This document shows, piece by piece, positions 46,678 to 59,215 of a stretch of DNA of 64,000 nucleotides. Origin of the DNA: Chaenocephalus aceratus (taxonomy: Eukaryota > Chordata > Actinopteri > Perciformes > Channichthyidae); assembly GCA_023974075.1 (NCBI GenBank), contig CM043800.1, forward strand, positions 3,913,319 to 3,977,318, given 5' to 3'. Positions within the stretch are counted from its first letter, which is position 1; every line of letters begins with the position of its first letter. The translations under genes were made by a program, and so were the position numbers. The notes under the pieces are model-generated. The model was not told the DNA's origin. It ran no database searches and was given only the letters and a program-made list of their open reading frames with translations.

Positions 46678-47735
46678 AGGTCACCGCAAACTGCTCTGTA
46701 ACAATAATCTATACTAGTGAGTGTTTTATCCTTTTCATCACTATCTTCCTGAGTATAATCTCTCAAGTACTCTGGGGGTTTGCGCTCCCTACTGGGATAT
46801 CTCCCACTGTCTGAGGCATGTGACGCCACCCTAGAGTGCTGTTCGCCATCATCCTCTGATGCTGACTGTGGAGCGTTAGCTTGTACATCTTTGCTCAGTA
46901 CACTAGGCTGTGGGGCCTTTACTCCCTCTTCACAGTCTTCCTCCGAATCCTGTTCTAGCCACTGTGTCTGAGTCTCGCTATCACAAGTTGTGCTGGTAAT
47001 AAACTTTACTAGTCTGTGCTTCTGCACCTTCTCTTTGTCGGGGTAGTAAACTAGATAGGCGGGGCTTCCCTTGTCATGCCCTACAAAACGTCCTTTCTCA
47101 CACCTCGTGTCTAATGTTCCCCTGTCCTGCTGGTACGCATAGCACACTGCTCCAAACTTATGCATCCTAGCTAAGTTACACTTCTTCCCTGTCAGTGCTG
47201 AATATGGCGTAGTGCCTGTGTGCTTATTAAAACACCGGTTTCTGGTATGGGCTGTTTCCTGAATGGCATAGTGCAAAAGGCTTTTAGGAAGATCACTGTC
47301 AATAAGCATACATCTGGCCATTTCAAAACGAGTGCGCCCTTCTCTTTCAGCTGTCCCGTTCTGATGTGGGGAATAAGAATAAGACGTCTCATGTCTGATC
47401 TTGTTCTTTCTCAATAGTGTCTGAAACTCCTTACTAGTGAACTCAGTCCCATTATCTGATCTAATGCATTTCACCGCCCCATAGGGAGCTACATCTGCCA
47501 GATACTTCTCAGTGGCTTGAACTGCGTCACTCTTCGCTTTCAGGAAATAAACAAACACTGCCCCTGTACACACATCTGTAAATGAGTGCATATACTTGAA
47601 GCCATTTATGGACTCGTTATTAACTGGACCAGCTAGATCAGTGTTCACCAACTCAAGTGGTGTGTTTGCTTTATCGGTCGGATCTCTGTTTATCGTTTGG
47701 GTAAACTTTCCCTCTATGCATAGTATACTGTACAA
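46674..47735 (-). pseudogene. copia integrase
   Basis: Minus-strand frame of 353 codons holds the integrase core: NTDLAGP and IRSDNGTEF carry the two aspartates and QNGTAEREGRT the glutamate of the DDE triad; AVCYAYQQ and GKSLVGHD-like sequence (KGRFVGHDKGSPAYLVYYPD) follow as in copia elements. The C-terminal part is acidic, Ser/Glu-rich linker into RT. The triad looks intact, but the frame joins gag-protease only through shifts near 47735. Confidence 0.93.
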
Positions 47736-49161
47736 TCTGTATCAGGCTTACACTTTGTAGCCTTATATGCATACCTACAGTTACAACCTGCAGCTTTAAC
47801 ACATCCTCATAATTACAGTGACCCATAATCTCATGCCACGTTTGGATATCATGGCTGACATGACACTTATCTTCAACATCACACTCTGTTTGCAAATAGT
47901 ACATTTTCTTACATACATAAATGTCAAACCTGGTACTATCTGGCAACATCAGAGCATCTTTACCTTTGTCGAAGAACACCTTGGCTCTGTTAGCTGTAGC
48001 AGACTTCACGGAAAAGAGTTCTTGGGGGTACGATGGGATGTATAGTGCGTTCTTCAGAGTCACTTTACACCGTCGTCCCTCGCTGTCTATCAGACACATC
48101 TCTGCTTCTCCTATGCCGTGCGCCACCCCGAAGGTGCGCGTCCCGTCTGCCAATTCCATGCTGTGCATCTTGAATTTCTTCTTATCGTTGATGTTGTGGG
48201 ACGACGCTCCCGTGTACACGATCAATCCTTTTCTGTGGGTCTGTAGTTGTTGTCTCTGTAGGCTGGTCTCTTCAGCTCGCACTTTGAGGGTGTAGTCATC
48301 TCCTCCCGCAGCTTCTCCGGTACCACCTGGCATGCTCGCGCACTGAGCGGCATCACCGCGGTCCTTCTTTGTGCATGCAAAGTCTGTGTGCCCTTTGCTG
48401 TTACAAAAGCTACACCAGACTTCCTTTCTGCAGTCATCTTTTCGATGGCCTTTCTCTCCGCATCGCCAACATGCGCCGATGCTTTCTCCGTCGCCATCGG
48501 GGATGAATCGTTTGGCGGGCTTTCTCTTTTTTGCTGCTTGGACTTTCAGCACCCTCTCGCTCGTCTCGTCTGAGGCTGAATCTTCTGAGGCCTCGAAGTT
48601 CCTCAACTTCGCCTTGAACTGTCCCAACGTTACTTCACTGTCACCGTGTGTCACCATTAGAGTGAACGGCTTGTATTTTTCGGGTAATCCCCGCATAACC
48701 ATCGCCTTCATTAGTCCCTCACTCGGTGCTTCTCCCGCGCTCCTGAGTGCCGTAATGATCTGCTCAGCTCGGATAATGTACTCTGTTACCGTCTCATTAT
48801 CAGGTTTCTTCAGCGCAGTCATGGTTATGTACAAGGTGACGATCCGGGGTCTGCCTTTTCCAATATAGTGCTCCCTTAATACAGAGAGACATGAAGGACA
48901 AGGGCCGAGAAAGTCTCAGAATATCAGGCCTAAACTGGTATTGTCGAGTAGCGGCGCTAACTCACAATAGGCGTCAGCATTGAGCTTGTCGTCTTGAGCC
49001 CTCAGTGCCGCGGTTAGCTCTCCAGCGGGTTCTCGAAGGATGGTCTCCTTCAATCCCACTCCGTGCATGCAACACAGCATCCTCTCTTCCCAGAGCTCAT
49101 ACTCTTCTGCTTTCCCGTCAAACGTGGGCCACTTGCTCTTCCTCGTGGTTCCATGCGCCAT
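47671..49161 (-). pseudogene. copia gag and protease
   Basis: The start at 49161 (MAHGTTRKSKWPTFDGKAEE) opens a copia gag: nucleocapsid precursor and dUTPase-free protease. One in-frame TGA at 48916-48918 interrupts gag; the same frame then continues to 47671. Two zinc knuckles CWRCGEKGHRKDDC and CSFCNSKGHTDFAC (about 48373-48471) bind RNA. The protease motif reads IVYTGASSH at about 48190-48225: the catalytic aspartate of the usual DTG triplet is tyrosine (codon 48214-48216, TAC where GAC is expected). A pre-integrase HxH/CxxC segment starts at TWHEIMGHCNYED and degrades by frameshift. Confidence 0.92.
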
Positions 49162-49351
49162 GGCTTTTGCGTTTGTAGCTTCAGTAGCTTAGCTTAGGTC
49201 CTTGTTAGCTTAGCTTTAGCTTCCCTCGGTTCTCCCGATACTAAACTAGCTTAACACGTGGCTAACTAGCTACTCCTATGCTAACCGTGCTAACAGGCAA
49301 TCTTCTCGCCTTGTTATCGCACGCTTCGAACAGTAGAATAGTTTATCGTAT

Positions 49352-49365
49352 CTGGGCCCATAACC
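49352..49365 (-). promoter_or_regulatory. copia primer binding site, initiator tRNA-Met anticodon arm
   Basis: Directly inside the 5' LTR the minus strand reads GGTTATGGGCCCAG. This is the exact reverse complement of CTGGGCCCATAACC, the anticodon stem and loop of vertebrate initiator tRNA-Met. Drosophila copia is known to prime from a half-tRNA cleaved in this arm, so the same mechanism is inferred here. Confidence 0.88.
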
Positions 49366-49681
49366 TGTTAGCAGATTTAGACTTAAACCTTTTGTCTCCT
49401 GCAGCAGAAAGGTGAATAATCTCAGCAGTTCAAGTTTAGCCATTCATCACGGCGTTATTTATTATAGGCAGTAGGCACACATCTCAAGAGACTTGAGGAC
49501 AGAGAGAGAAGGGGCGTGACTTCCAACGGTCTTATACCCCAGGTAGTGACATCATCAATCATGTGGTACAGCGCTAACCAATGAACACAGTAGTAGTCGC
49601 AGCTACTTACATAAACAATATATGGTACACAGTAATACATGGAATCATACACTATACATGTCTCTATGTTATATCTCAACA
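49366..49681 (-). repeat. copia 5' LTR
   Basis: 316 bp, ending TG...CA on the minus strand (TGTTGAGATATAACATAG at its start, CTGCTAACA at its end). Matches the 3' LTR closely apart from about 66 bp of extra sequence in the U5-proximal part. Confidence 0.95.
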
Positions 49682-49686
49682 GTGCT

Positions 49687-50363
49687 TACCCCCCCCCAAA
49701 AAAAGTTGTAAATTAAACAAGTGAAGTACATAAAGCCCATAAGGCCTCCTATTGGTTGAGGGATGTTGACAGGGTTGTTGCACAAAAGATCCGAGCGCGC
49801 ACAGAACAAATCTGAGAGCAGACATTTGACGGGCGCACAGAAACAGCCTGAGTGCGAGGAGAAGGTTTGAAGCTGGAACACAGGAAGTCTGTATGCAGCA
49901 ATATATCTGAGTGCAAGCGTACAGTTTGAGCAGAAGCAGAGCAGATCTAAGCGCAAGCAGGCACTATTTGAGTGTGAGGACAGGGTTTGAGGGAAAGAAA
50001 TCAGTAAAGTATGCTCTCAAATGTAAAGACCACGCTCTTGAATAAAGATAGGCAATAACCCCCATATGTGTTCCTATGTGCATCACACTGCAGCAGTCAC
50101 GTCCATGCGGCTGATGATACTTCTCATACTGCCTGTCACTTTCCCTCTAACTTTCCTGTGGTTATTGTTTCTCTGTTTTTCTCCCGGCCGTTTTAAAAAC
50201 ATTTTAGGCTAGTCAAAGTTGAAACACCGCTCTGTGCCGCTGCAGTCCACAGCTGGCGGTCCGCTCCGGGGCTCAGTCTGCTTTGCATTCACGAAACAAT
50301 TTCACAACAGACCCTGACACGCTCACAAACACACAAAACAAATGATTAAAATGAGTGACTTAC
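49687..50363. other. remaining intron of the hAT transposase
   Basis: Non-coding sequence between the copia target duplication and the BED exon donor. Loosely repeated GAGCGCAAGC/GAGTGCGAGG words occur at 49795-49975. No other feature. Confidence 0.5.
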
Positions 50364-50606
50364 TTTTCCGCCGTCAAAACACTGCTTCTTGAAAGACTCT
50401 TCTTTGCAGATGAAAAAATGCGTCGATTTGTCCCGATGCAGAGGATGTTTTGTTTGGAGATGCCGGTGCAATTTATTCATTTTCAAGCTTTCGTTACTGA
50501 GCACCTCTCCACATAAAACACACTGAGGCCGCTCCTCTCCATTTCTAACAGCTTTTGTGAAGCCAACGTTTAAAAACTCCTCTTTGTATCGTCTTTTTGC
50601 CATCAT
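50364..50606 (-). pseudogene. hAT transposase BED-finger exon
   Basis: 81 codons: MMAKRRYKEEFLNVGFTKAV, RPQCVLCGEVLSNESLKMNK and LHRHLQTKHPLHRDKSTHFF. It is a complete BED-type finger (C-x2-C ... H-x4-H) that would bind the transposon ends. The exon closes at a strong donor (GTAAGT at 50358-50363) in phase 0; the exon at 43153 resumes in the matching frame, so the two were spliced together. Nothing in this exon is broken. The ZBED5/SCAND3-like affinity agrees with the catalytic exon. Confidence 0.85.
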
Positions 50607-51723
50607 GTACGATCGGGATTAATCAACAGACAATAAACAATAAACAGACGGCGCGAAAACTTTCGCGGGGGACGCGTCAGAGCTGATACAAATACAATCT
50701 TTTATTTTTAGTTTATTTGTATTTAGAAAATTAAATCATTCAATATACAATGCTATATTGCACAATTTCATTTTCAAAATACAAAATAAAATACAAAAAT
50801 TATTAAAAAAATTGTATTTGCAACGCAGCCATCAGCTCTGATGCTGTGTGTGTGTAGCAATGCATTTAACTGGCGAGCCAATCAAAACGGGTCCCTGAGT
50901 TTGCTGATGCTGAGGTTAAAGCCAGGTTCATGGACCACTGGAAGAACAAACCAAAGGCACAGAGCTGGGGGAAACACTCGCCTATGCTTGCACAGTATCT
51001 GAATGTTTACTCAGCAGCAGCAGTACAGTGTGTTCACCCTGCAGATATAGTGGAGAGGGAGGATCTGAGCTGATGCTCCTCTAAGCCTCTGCTGTGCCCC
51101 AGGTGGCGGGGACAATACTGTGAAAATGCCATGTGGGCCGCTGGAGAGGTGCACTGTGTTTCTGCTGATCCTTAGAATCAATATACTTGCTTTTGCCAGG
51201 GTTTGTTTGAAGACAACAACCTGAGGAGCGTTGGAAACACATGTCTGCACCCTTTGTACCTGGATGTTAAAAAGCCCATTTCATGCTGTTTTGCAAGTAC
51301 ATGCTGAAACTTGAAGAGGTTAATAACAGGCTCGGAAAATAATGTAGAATGTGAGATGGGATACGTTTTCAGGATACAAACTAAATGTAAATGTATTTGC
51401 TTACAGTTACATAAAAAAGAGGAAATCAGATTACTGTTATATTACAAACAAATTGGGATAACTAGCAGGATTCCATTGTTATTAAAAAACTAAAAAAAGC
51501 ATAGTGTTTGTTTTAAAGGATCAGATGTTATCTCTGCTCAGTACGCTGCACTGTTCTGTAGGCTAACACTTTAAGGGTGAGTCTAAACGTCTACTGCCTG
51601 AATCTGCTTCATGGTTTGAATGACGTGCTGATCCCACTACCACACTGATCCCTCAGGCTGAGTCGCAACGAGCGATCACAACGTTGATTTATCAACAGAT
51701 GCAACGCAGGATGCACCATCATG

Positions 51724-51725
<2 letters not shown>
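50607..51725. other. putative hAT 5' region and flank
   Basis: No matching hAT terminus found. AT-rich stretch at 50690-50820 with AATACAAA words. No other gene. Confidence 0.35.
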
Positions 51726-51802
<77 letters not shown>

Positions 51803-51822
51803 ACACACACACACACACACAT
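51726..51822. repeat. (CA)n microsatellite
   Basis: 97-bp CA tract with one CATA interruption near 51798. Confidence 0.98.
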
Positions 51823-53333
<1,511 letters not shown>

Positions 53334-53365
<32 letters not shown>

Positions 53366-53438
53366 TGTGTGCGCGTGTGCGTGTGTGCGTGTGCGCGCGT
53401 GTGTGCATGCGTGCATGTGTGTGCGTGTGTGTGTGTAT
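53334..53438. repeat. (GT)n/(GC-GT) compound microsatellite
   Basis: GT repeats interrupted by GCGT and GCAT units. Confidence 0.97.
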
Positions 53439-55182
53439 ATAATTTACCATACAGGCAGAAAGGGAAAGCATAGATGTCATGTGACCTGAAGATAAACTAC
53501 AGCAAATGTTGATGCAGTGGTTTTACTAGATGTCTTATCTTAACGCTAACGCTTCCCATCAGCGGGTGTGCTACCATTAAAGTTAAGGTACAGATTGTGT
53601 CAGTCCAAGAAAAAAAGAAATCAAACTAAATGTTTGTATTTTTGAAGACCGTTTGAGTTGTTCCTGAGCTAGAGTCTACTGAGTGGCGTGTCCTTGGAAG
53701 ACAGCCTGACAGATCAGAGTCAGGGTGGAAACAAATGCTAAATGTGCTTTTTATACATATGTTGATACGCTTTGAAAGCATGATATGGATGAGATCACAA
53801 TGTTTGACAGCTGGACAGTAAGATGACACAGCAGCTGTTACATAGCATAGGGTTGAATCTGTATTTTCAGTGCAGAGAGAAAAGTACGTCTCACCCTTGA
53901 TTGTGTTTGCAGTTTGTAATATCACAACCAGCCGCAATCAGAGCTAGAAATCCCCCATGTGCTCCTTCTAATGACCACTAGGTGGCTTTACATGATGATA
54001 TGTCCCCGTAAACCTGACGACAGATCCTCTTTCTGTTCTACCTCTGTCATCTCTTTCTCTGCTCCCTCTATCTGCCTCCCTGCAGATGCCGTCTGCGCTT
54101 CACTCGTTGTAAACGCCTGTGGGCTGTCTGTGTTATTCCTCAATGCAGAAGTGAAAAAAACACAACGTTGCTTTAGGGCACAATTACCCAATGCCAGTTA
54201 CTATTACCGTGGTACCTCTACAATCATTTCCTCAGGGAAGGGGCCGTGGAGCCACACCGCACCTCCCTACCCCCGAGTAATGGATTTATGATATCCCCCT
54301 CTCCATATGGAGCCATGGGCCAGATGCACCTGACACACACAGCTCACACACAACCTGTGAGCGCTTCACTTCGCCACAGCCATATGCTCATAACTCCGCC
54401 CGACTTATTCAACCCGACCTGTCCTGAAGCATATATGCATATTCCATACAGAGCCATGCACACGGTTCTTTATAACTTGGCATGTAGAGATGTAGACAGC
54501 AAGAGAAGACACTCATCGATACAATGGAACCACACACTGTGAAGCTGAACACTGCCGTACTCATCGTTCCAGTATGACTCATCGTATACGCCAGTGTGAC
54601 TGTCCCATCTTGACCTTGATGATAGTAGGAAGAACACGTTTTAAATGTTAATGCTTTTTAAAAGGAAAGTAAGAACCTTCAAGATGTTTCTTTTCATTAA
54701 TTGATAATGGAGAATTGAACTTGAATATAAAATGTTTAAGCAATGCTTAGTCATATACAAGTGTCCTCAGGGACAGCTCTGAGGACACTAAACCGTCCTC
54801 TGCAACAGAACGGATGAAGCAGTCATTAGTGTCCTGTAGACACCAAAAGTAAATGTTGACTTATTTTAATTTAACAAATGTATACCATATACGTAACGTC
54901 TTAACTCACGTACTAACACAACTTAACTGACGTCACATACTAAACGTAACACATAACATCCTCAAGCTACATATGTGACCTGTTTGTAACCAACAAACCA
55001 AACCAACCCCACTTTGGGCCATACCATGATTTTTTATCCAAACCTAACCACGTTATTTTTTTGCCTAAACATAAGAAGTCCAATAACATCTTTAAATCTG
55101 TGACATGTTCACACTGTGTGCCTGGAAGCCAAGGACATCCCAGTGTAAGAGTTAGACGCTCGTCCACCAGTAGACCAGGCCT
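53439..55182. other. unassigned non-coding DNA
   Basis: No gene recognised. 54886-54960 has recurring AACGTAAC/ACGTACTAAC words; no family identified. Confidence 0.35.
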
Positions 55183-55757
55183 CAATTAGACGCATGCAGC
55201 TAGTTCAGAACGCAGCTGCACGTCTTCTGACTGGCCACAAAAAGCATGACCACATCACCCCAATTCTGGCCTCACTACACTGGCTTCCAATTCGGTTCCG
55301 AATTGATTTTAAAATCCTTTTATTTGTTTTCAAAGCCCTAAATGGGCTGGCTCCTGCCTATTAGCCGAACTCCTCCATCGCTACACCCCAGGCAGAGCCT
55401 TAAGGTCGGCTGATCAGCTGCTGCTGGTAGTGCCTAAGACCAGGCTCAACACCCGAGGGCACCGAGCCTTCGCAGCAGCGGGCCCCAGGCTCTGGAACAC
55501 TTTGCCCCTCCATGTGAGGTCGGCCCAGACCCTGGGGGTTTTAAATCTACTCTTAAAACTCACTTCTTCTCTCTGGCCTTCTAGTCAGAGCGGAGCACGA
55601 CTCCTGACTTTTCCCTGTGTTTTTTATATCTGTTGTAAATTATTGTCTTATATTGTGATGTAGTAATGTGTTTTTATTACATGTACAGCACTTTGGCTCG
55701 ACCACAAATCGCTTTTAAATGTGCTTTATAAATAAAACTTGATTTGATTCGATTAGA
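55183..55757 (+). mobile_element. 5'-truncated L2-type LINE
   Basis: The plus strand encodes the extreme C-terminus of a CR1/L2-clade polyprotein: LQLVQNAAARLLTG, LASLHWLPIRFRIDFKILLF, FKALNGLAPAY, a frameshift near 55361, then TRGHRAFAAAGPRLWNTLPL. The 3' end has CTTTATAAATAAAACTTGAT then TTGATTCGATT, the L2-style tail. ATTAGAC flanks both sides (about 55187 and 55754) and may be a short target duplication. Dead by truncation and frameshift. Confidence 0.85.
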
Positions 55758-56872
55758 CTGACAGGACATCGATCATCAATTCCCAATGTAATGGTTTTCC
55801 TGACTGACCATTTTATTCGGACTCAAAGGTATTCTTTATTTTATTTTATCTGATTGGTTGAGACCTCAGAAATGTGTATTTACCACCAGTTAAATTATAT
55901 TTTCACCCAGAAAGGGGCGTGGCAAAGATGTACCAAGGATAGTGTCTGGGTGGGTTGCTCAAATATTTAGATTGTATTGGTTGATAACAGGGACATAATA
56001 ATTCCACACACTCATACAACAGGTTAAACATGACATGCTGAATATCTTTAATGAATTTCTGGATAATGTTTGAGAAAATAACGTGTTATTTATGTATGTG
56101 TGTGTGGTGGCTAAGTGTACATAGCTGAATACACGCCTGCTCCATCACTGTAAAATAAGCCCAGGGCAGCTACCCCCTCCTCCCTTCGTCACTTTACATG
56201 TGCAGTAAGCGTCATCACTATTGCCTTTCTGTTCTGCCACACATTTGATGTCCACTGTGCAACCAAACGTTACAGTAATGGGCTGTGACATTTCCATTTA
56301 AATGAAGGTCTGTTTTTCTGCTCTCATTCTGATGGGAAAAAAAAGAAAAAAACTTTAGCTAGTCCATAAAACTTTTAACATTTGGTGTTCTGAAAACAGT
56401 TAATGCGAGGTCTTTTATCAAGAAAAACATTGAGTGCACAGCAAGTGGAGCGTGACGTGTTTCCCATTTCTTTGGCAGATACAGAAGACTTAGCTTTCAT
56501 GAGCAGTGGCCGAACAGACAAAAGACTGAATGACAAACAGTGCCAGCTGCAGAAACTCAAACTTCATCAACACAAAATCTAATCTGCTCCTCCAGCACAG
56601 GCAGCGATAAAGCCGTCAGAGCTGCCGAGGGCAGATGGTGGAGAGAGTGAATTAAAGGCCAACAGCCACATCACTTCCAACACATTTAGCTTCATTAGAC
56701 AACAGGGGATAAGTGACACTTGATTTGGTATTTGCCTGTCGTCACTTTCCGTGCACTGCTCTCCCTTTGAACCGGAGCCAGAGCCTAACGATGGCTCTGA
56801 ATCAAACATAATCCTGATGGTCTGCTCTACGGAAAGCCAGAGCCTCCAAACGTGTGTTTTCTGCTGCCTGAG
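55758..56872. other. unassigned non-coding DNA
   Basis: No exon or repeat recognised; 56580-56730 could be conserved non-coding sequence but only alignment would tell. Confidence 0.35.
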
Positions 56873-57424
56873 GAGTGTTTCTCAATCTCGAGTAAAGCTG
56901 CTCCAGAGCCACTATTTCAAGCATACTACGTCATCGAGTGCCGCCGAAGGACTGTTCCAATGTCCAGCATACTTGGAATTCTACCGAGCCCGGCGTACTT
57001 CGTTTGGAGAAATTTCGAGGCAGCACATTTGTAGACTCCGGTCTAAAAATCCCCACAATGCTTTGCGCACGGACCAATTTCCCCAAATCTATGGTGGAAA
57101 ATGCAAGGCGGGGCCTCTCATATGACGCACACCTGCAGACTTGCTAGCCTGTTCCACTCTCTGGCCGTTTCAACTATTTCAAGTATACTACGTCATAGAG
57201 TGGCGCAGAATGCTGGGCGTTTCACATGCATTTAAACTGTCGTTCGGCGCCACTCGATGACGTAGTATACTTGAAATAGTTGCTTTGCAGCAGTTTTACT
57301 CTCGATTGAGAAACGGCCTTTGTTTTCCGAATGCCAGGAAGTATTCTTGCCTGGCTTCTGAAACAAGTGACTCGGAAGACATGTGCTACCAAGCAAGCGT
57401 ACTCGAGATTGAGAAACACCCCTG
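56873..57424. mobile_element. MITE with GGGGTGTTTCTCAAT termini, copy B, self-nested
   Basis: Inverted copy of 8259-8651 with left end GAGTGTTTCTCAATCTCGAG and right end GATTGAGAAACACCCCTG. It is interrupted at 57163-57318 by a second, shortened member of the same family. Confidence 0.85.
57163..57318. mobile_element. small MITE nested in copy B
   Basis: Termini GGCCGTTTCA and TGAGAAACGGCC. Inner inverted arms of 35 bp (CAACTATTTCAAGTATACTA ... with one mismatch) match the outer family's end. The left end lacks about 28 bp present on the right, so it is a deletion derivative. Removing it restores alignment with copy A at TTCCACTCT/TTTTCC. Confidence 0.75.
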
Positions 57425-58513
57425 GTGTCTGTCGAGGTGAACAGCATGAAGACTCCGTGTCAACATCACCAGTTGAGACACTATCAAAAAGAGAGCTTAT
57501 TTTCAAAGAATACATTAGCACTTTTCTTCTGTTCATCCTAAATGCATACTTAGCCTCCCTCAGCTGATATGGCTATTGAAAAAGAATGACTAGCCAACCC
57601 GTTGACACGCTAACATTAGTGCAATTTTACAGCAGGTGCTAATGGACACGGAAAGACTGTGGAGAGCTGCAAAAGCTTATTGTTGGCACTCATAATGCTC
57701 TCGGCTTTAGCTTCTTTAAGGCCCATTGTCTTGTTTTTTATCTTTTTCGCCAGTTGATGTTTTCAGAGAAATAACTGTTTTAATGTGAAAATCACAAACT
57801 GATAATATGTCAACTTAAAAATTACATATTTTCCCCAAAAGAATCTTCAAAAGTCTCAATTAAAACAACTTAGATTTAAGAGCTAAACAATATTGTATCC
57901 CTTTGCACTTTCACCTCACATTACCCACCGGCGGGCAAACATCTGGCCTCACCCCCCAGATCAAGATGCTGAGGTAAAGTCAATGCGACCTTTACACTCC
58001 ATTACACACTTACTTTGGAAGTTCCTGAATACTGTAGTGGATATACAGTAACTATAACAGTTTAGAAAGGTCATCACCCAAGGCTGTGTTTAGAGAAGTC
58101 ATAAAACTAGGCATATGTTATGTCTCGCTGACTTTGGAGTCTGGGTTTCTATAGCAGACATCTGACAAACACTGGAAGTGGCTCAACTGTTCCAGCAGGG
58201 CCAGATCATCTAGCAACACACTGGAAATCCAATCTGTAGATTACTTTGGATATTCAACCCTGAGGTTATTCCATCCATCTGGTTTTGTGAACATGTTCAA
58301 TTTGCTCATGTTCCACATTATGTTCCACCATGTGGGGTCTGACTGGAGCTAATTTAATAACAAGATTGTCAGAGTTTGTCAGGAAGTTGGATCCAAGAGC
58401 AGGAAGACATAACATGGCAGGTATAGTATTAACAAAAACAAGCTTTTCATTTTTAAAGGCAAAGAAAAGCTGAAAATGTACGGACCAGGAAGCACAAGGA
58501 ACACAATCAGGTA
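57425..58513. other. unassigned non-coding DNA
   Basis: No gene or repeat recognised. Confidence 0.35.
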
Positions 58514-59215
58514 TAGGGATGCCAGCGATTATTCGATTATTCGAATATTCGCTACAGTCTCCATAATCGAATATTATTTTTAAAAATCGATTTTATTTAT
58601 ATATATATATTTTTTTTTTATTTATGTATTTTTTTTTTTTCTGGCTTAGTTTCAACCAAAATATATATAAATATATATATGCTAATAATAGTAATAGTAT
58701 TAATAATTGTAAATGGTCATTGGTCACACCACCAGTTTGTTTTACTGTAAACTTGGAGGAAGCCTGCGTGCAGAGCAGACTGCTGCTGCAGCACGCTACA
58801 CACCGACCCCGCCCCCACCCCCCCTCTCCCTCACACGTGCGACTAAAGATGAACAAAGCGGCAGGTAAAAAGAGTTCCTCCTCGTGGAACTACTTCGAAC
58901 TTACAAGTCCAAAGGAAGTTAAATGCAAGCTCTGCGAAAAGACGTTGGTCTATCACAGCTCAACCTCAACAATGCGTTCGCATTTGAGTGCGAAGCACGC
59001 CAAAGAGGTTACAGAGAAAGACAGCCCAGCCAGCCGGCCATTACCAACTTCACTTCAAGGCCACGTCGTTGTGATGACATGCTTGTTTGTTGTTTGTACT
59101 GTTAAACATGTTCCAGTAAAGAAAACAACGGAATTCCTTTTTTTATTTATTTTTTTCTTCTCTCCCGCGGGGGGGGGGGGGGTCGGTCGAATAATCGATT
59201 ATTATTCGCTAGGGC
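58514..59215 (+). mobile_element. hAT-derived element with BED finger
   Basis: Left end TAGGGATGCCAGCGATTATT followed by ATTCGAATATTCG words; the right side ends in GAATAATCGATTATTATTCG, directly followed by TAGGGCTGCCGAATAATCGA, the start of another related hAT terminus. Clean target duplication not found, so the right limit is approximate. A 14-G tract is at 59169-59182. Confidence 0.65.

Larger units (their letters stand above)
43903..49681 (-). mobile_element. full-length Ty1/copia LTR retrotransposon (inactive)
   Basis: Both LTRs, primer site, gag-pol in the copia order (gag, protease, integrase, reverse transcriptase) and a polypurine tract are present. GTGCT directly repeats outside the LTRs (43898-43902 and 49682-49686), proving one integration event. 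The element lies in the intron of the hAT transposase, same strand. Breaks: in-frame stop in gag, protease Asp replaced, frameshifts in the gag-integrase linker and elsewhere, RNase H deleted, and two DNA-transposon insertions (44139-44913, 45002-45703). Copia elements are sparse in vertebrates compared with Gypsy elements (established knowledge). Confidence 0.95.
40436..50606 (-). mobile_element. hAT transposon (ZBED5/SCAND3-like), heavily interrupted
   Basis: The 3' terminus on the minus strand is at 40436 (CAGGGGTTCCCAACCTTTTT). The coding parts in order are a BED-finger exon (50606-50364), an intron holding a copia element and a SINE, then a catalytic exon (43153-41135) broken by another hAT fragment. 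The 5' terminus to the right of 50606 could not be found, so that boundary is the start codon only. Frameshifts and insertions make it non-autonomous now. Its intron with good splice signals shows the ancestral element had a spliced transposase. Confidence 0.75.

Noticed and set aside
46780..48868. Plus-strand open frames opposite the copia gag-pol
   Set aside because: Shadows of the minus-strand coding sequence; no domains.
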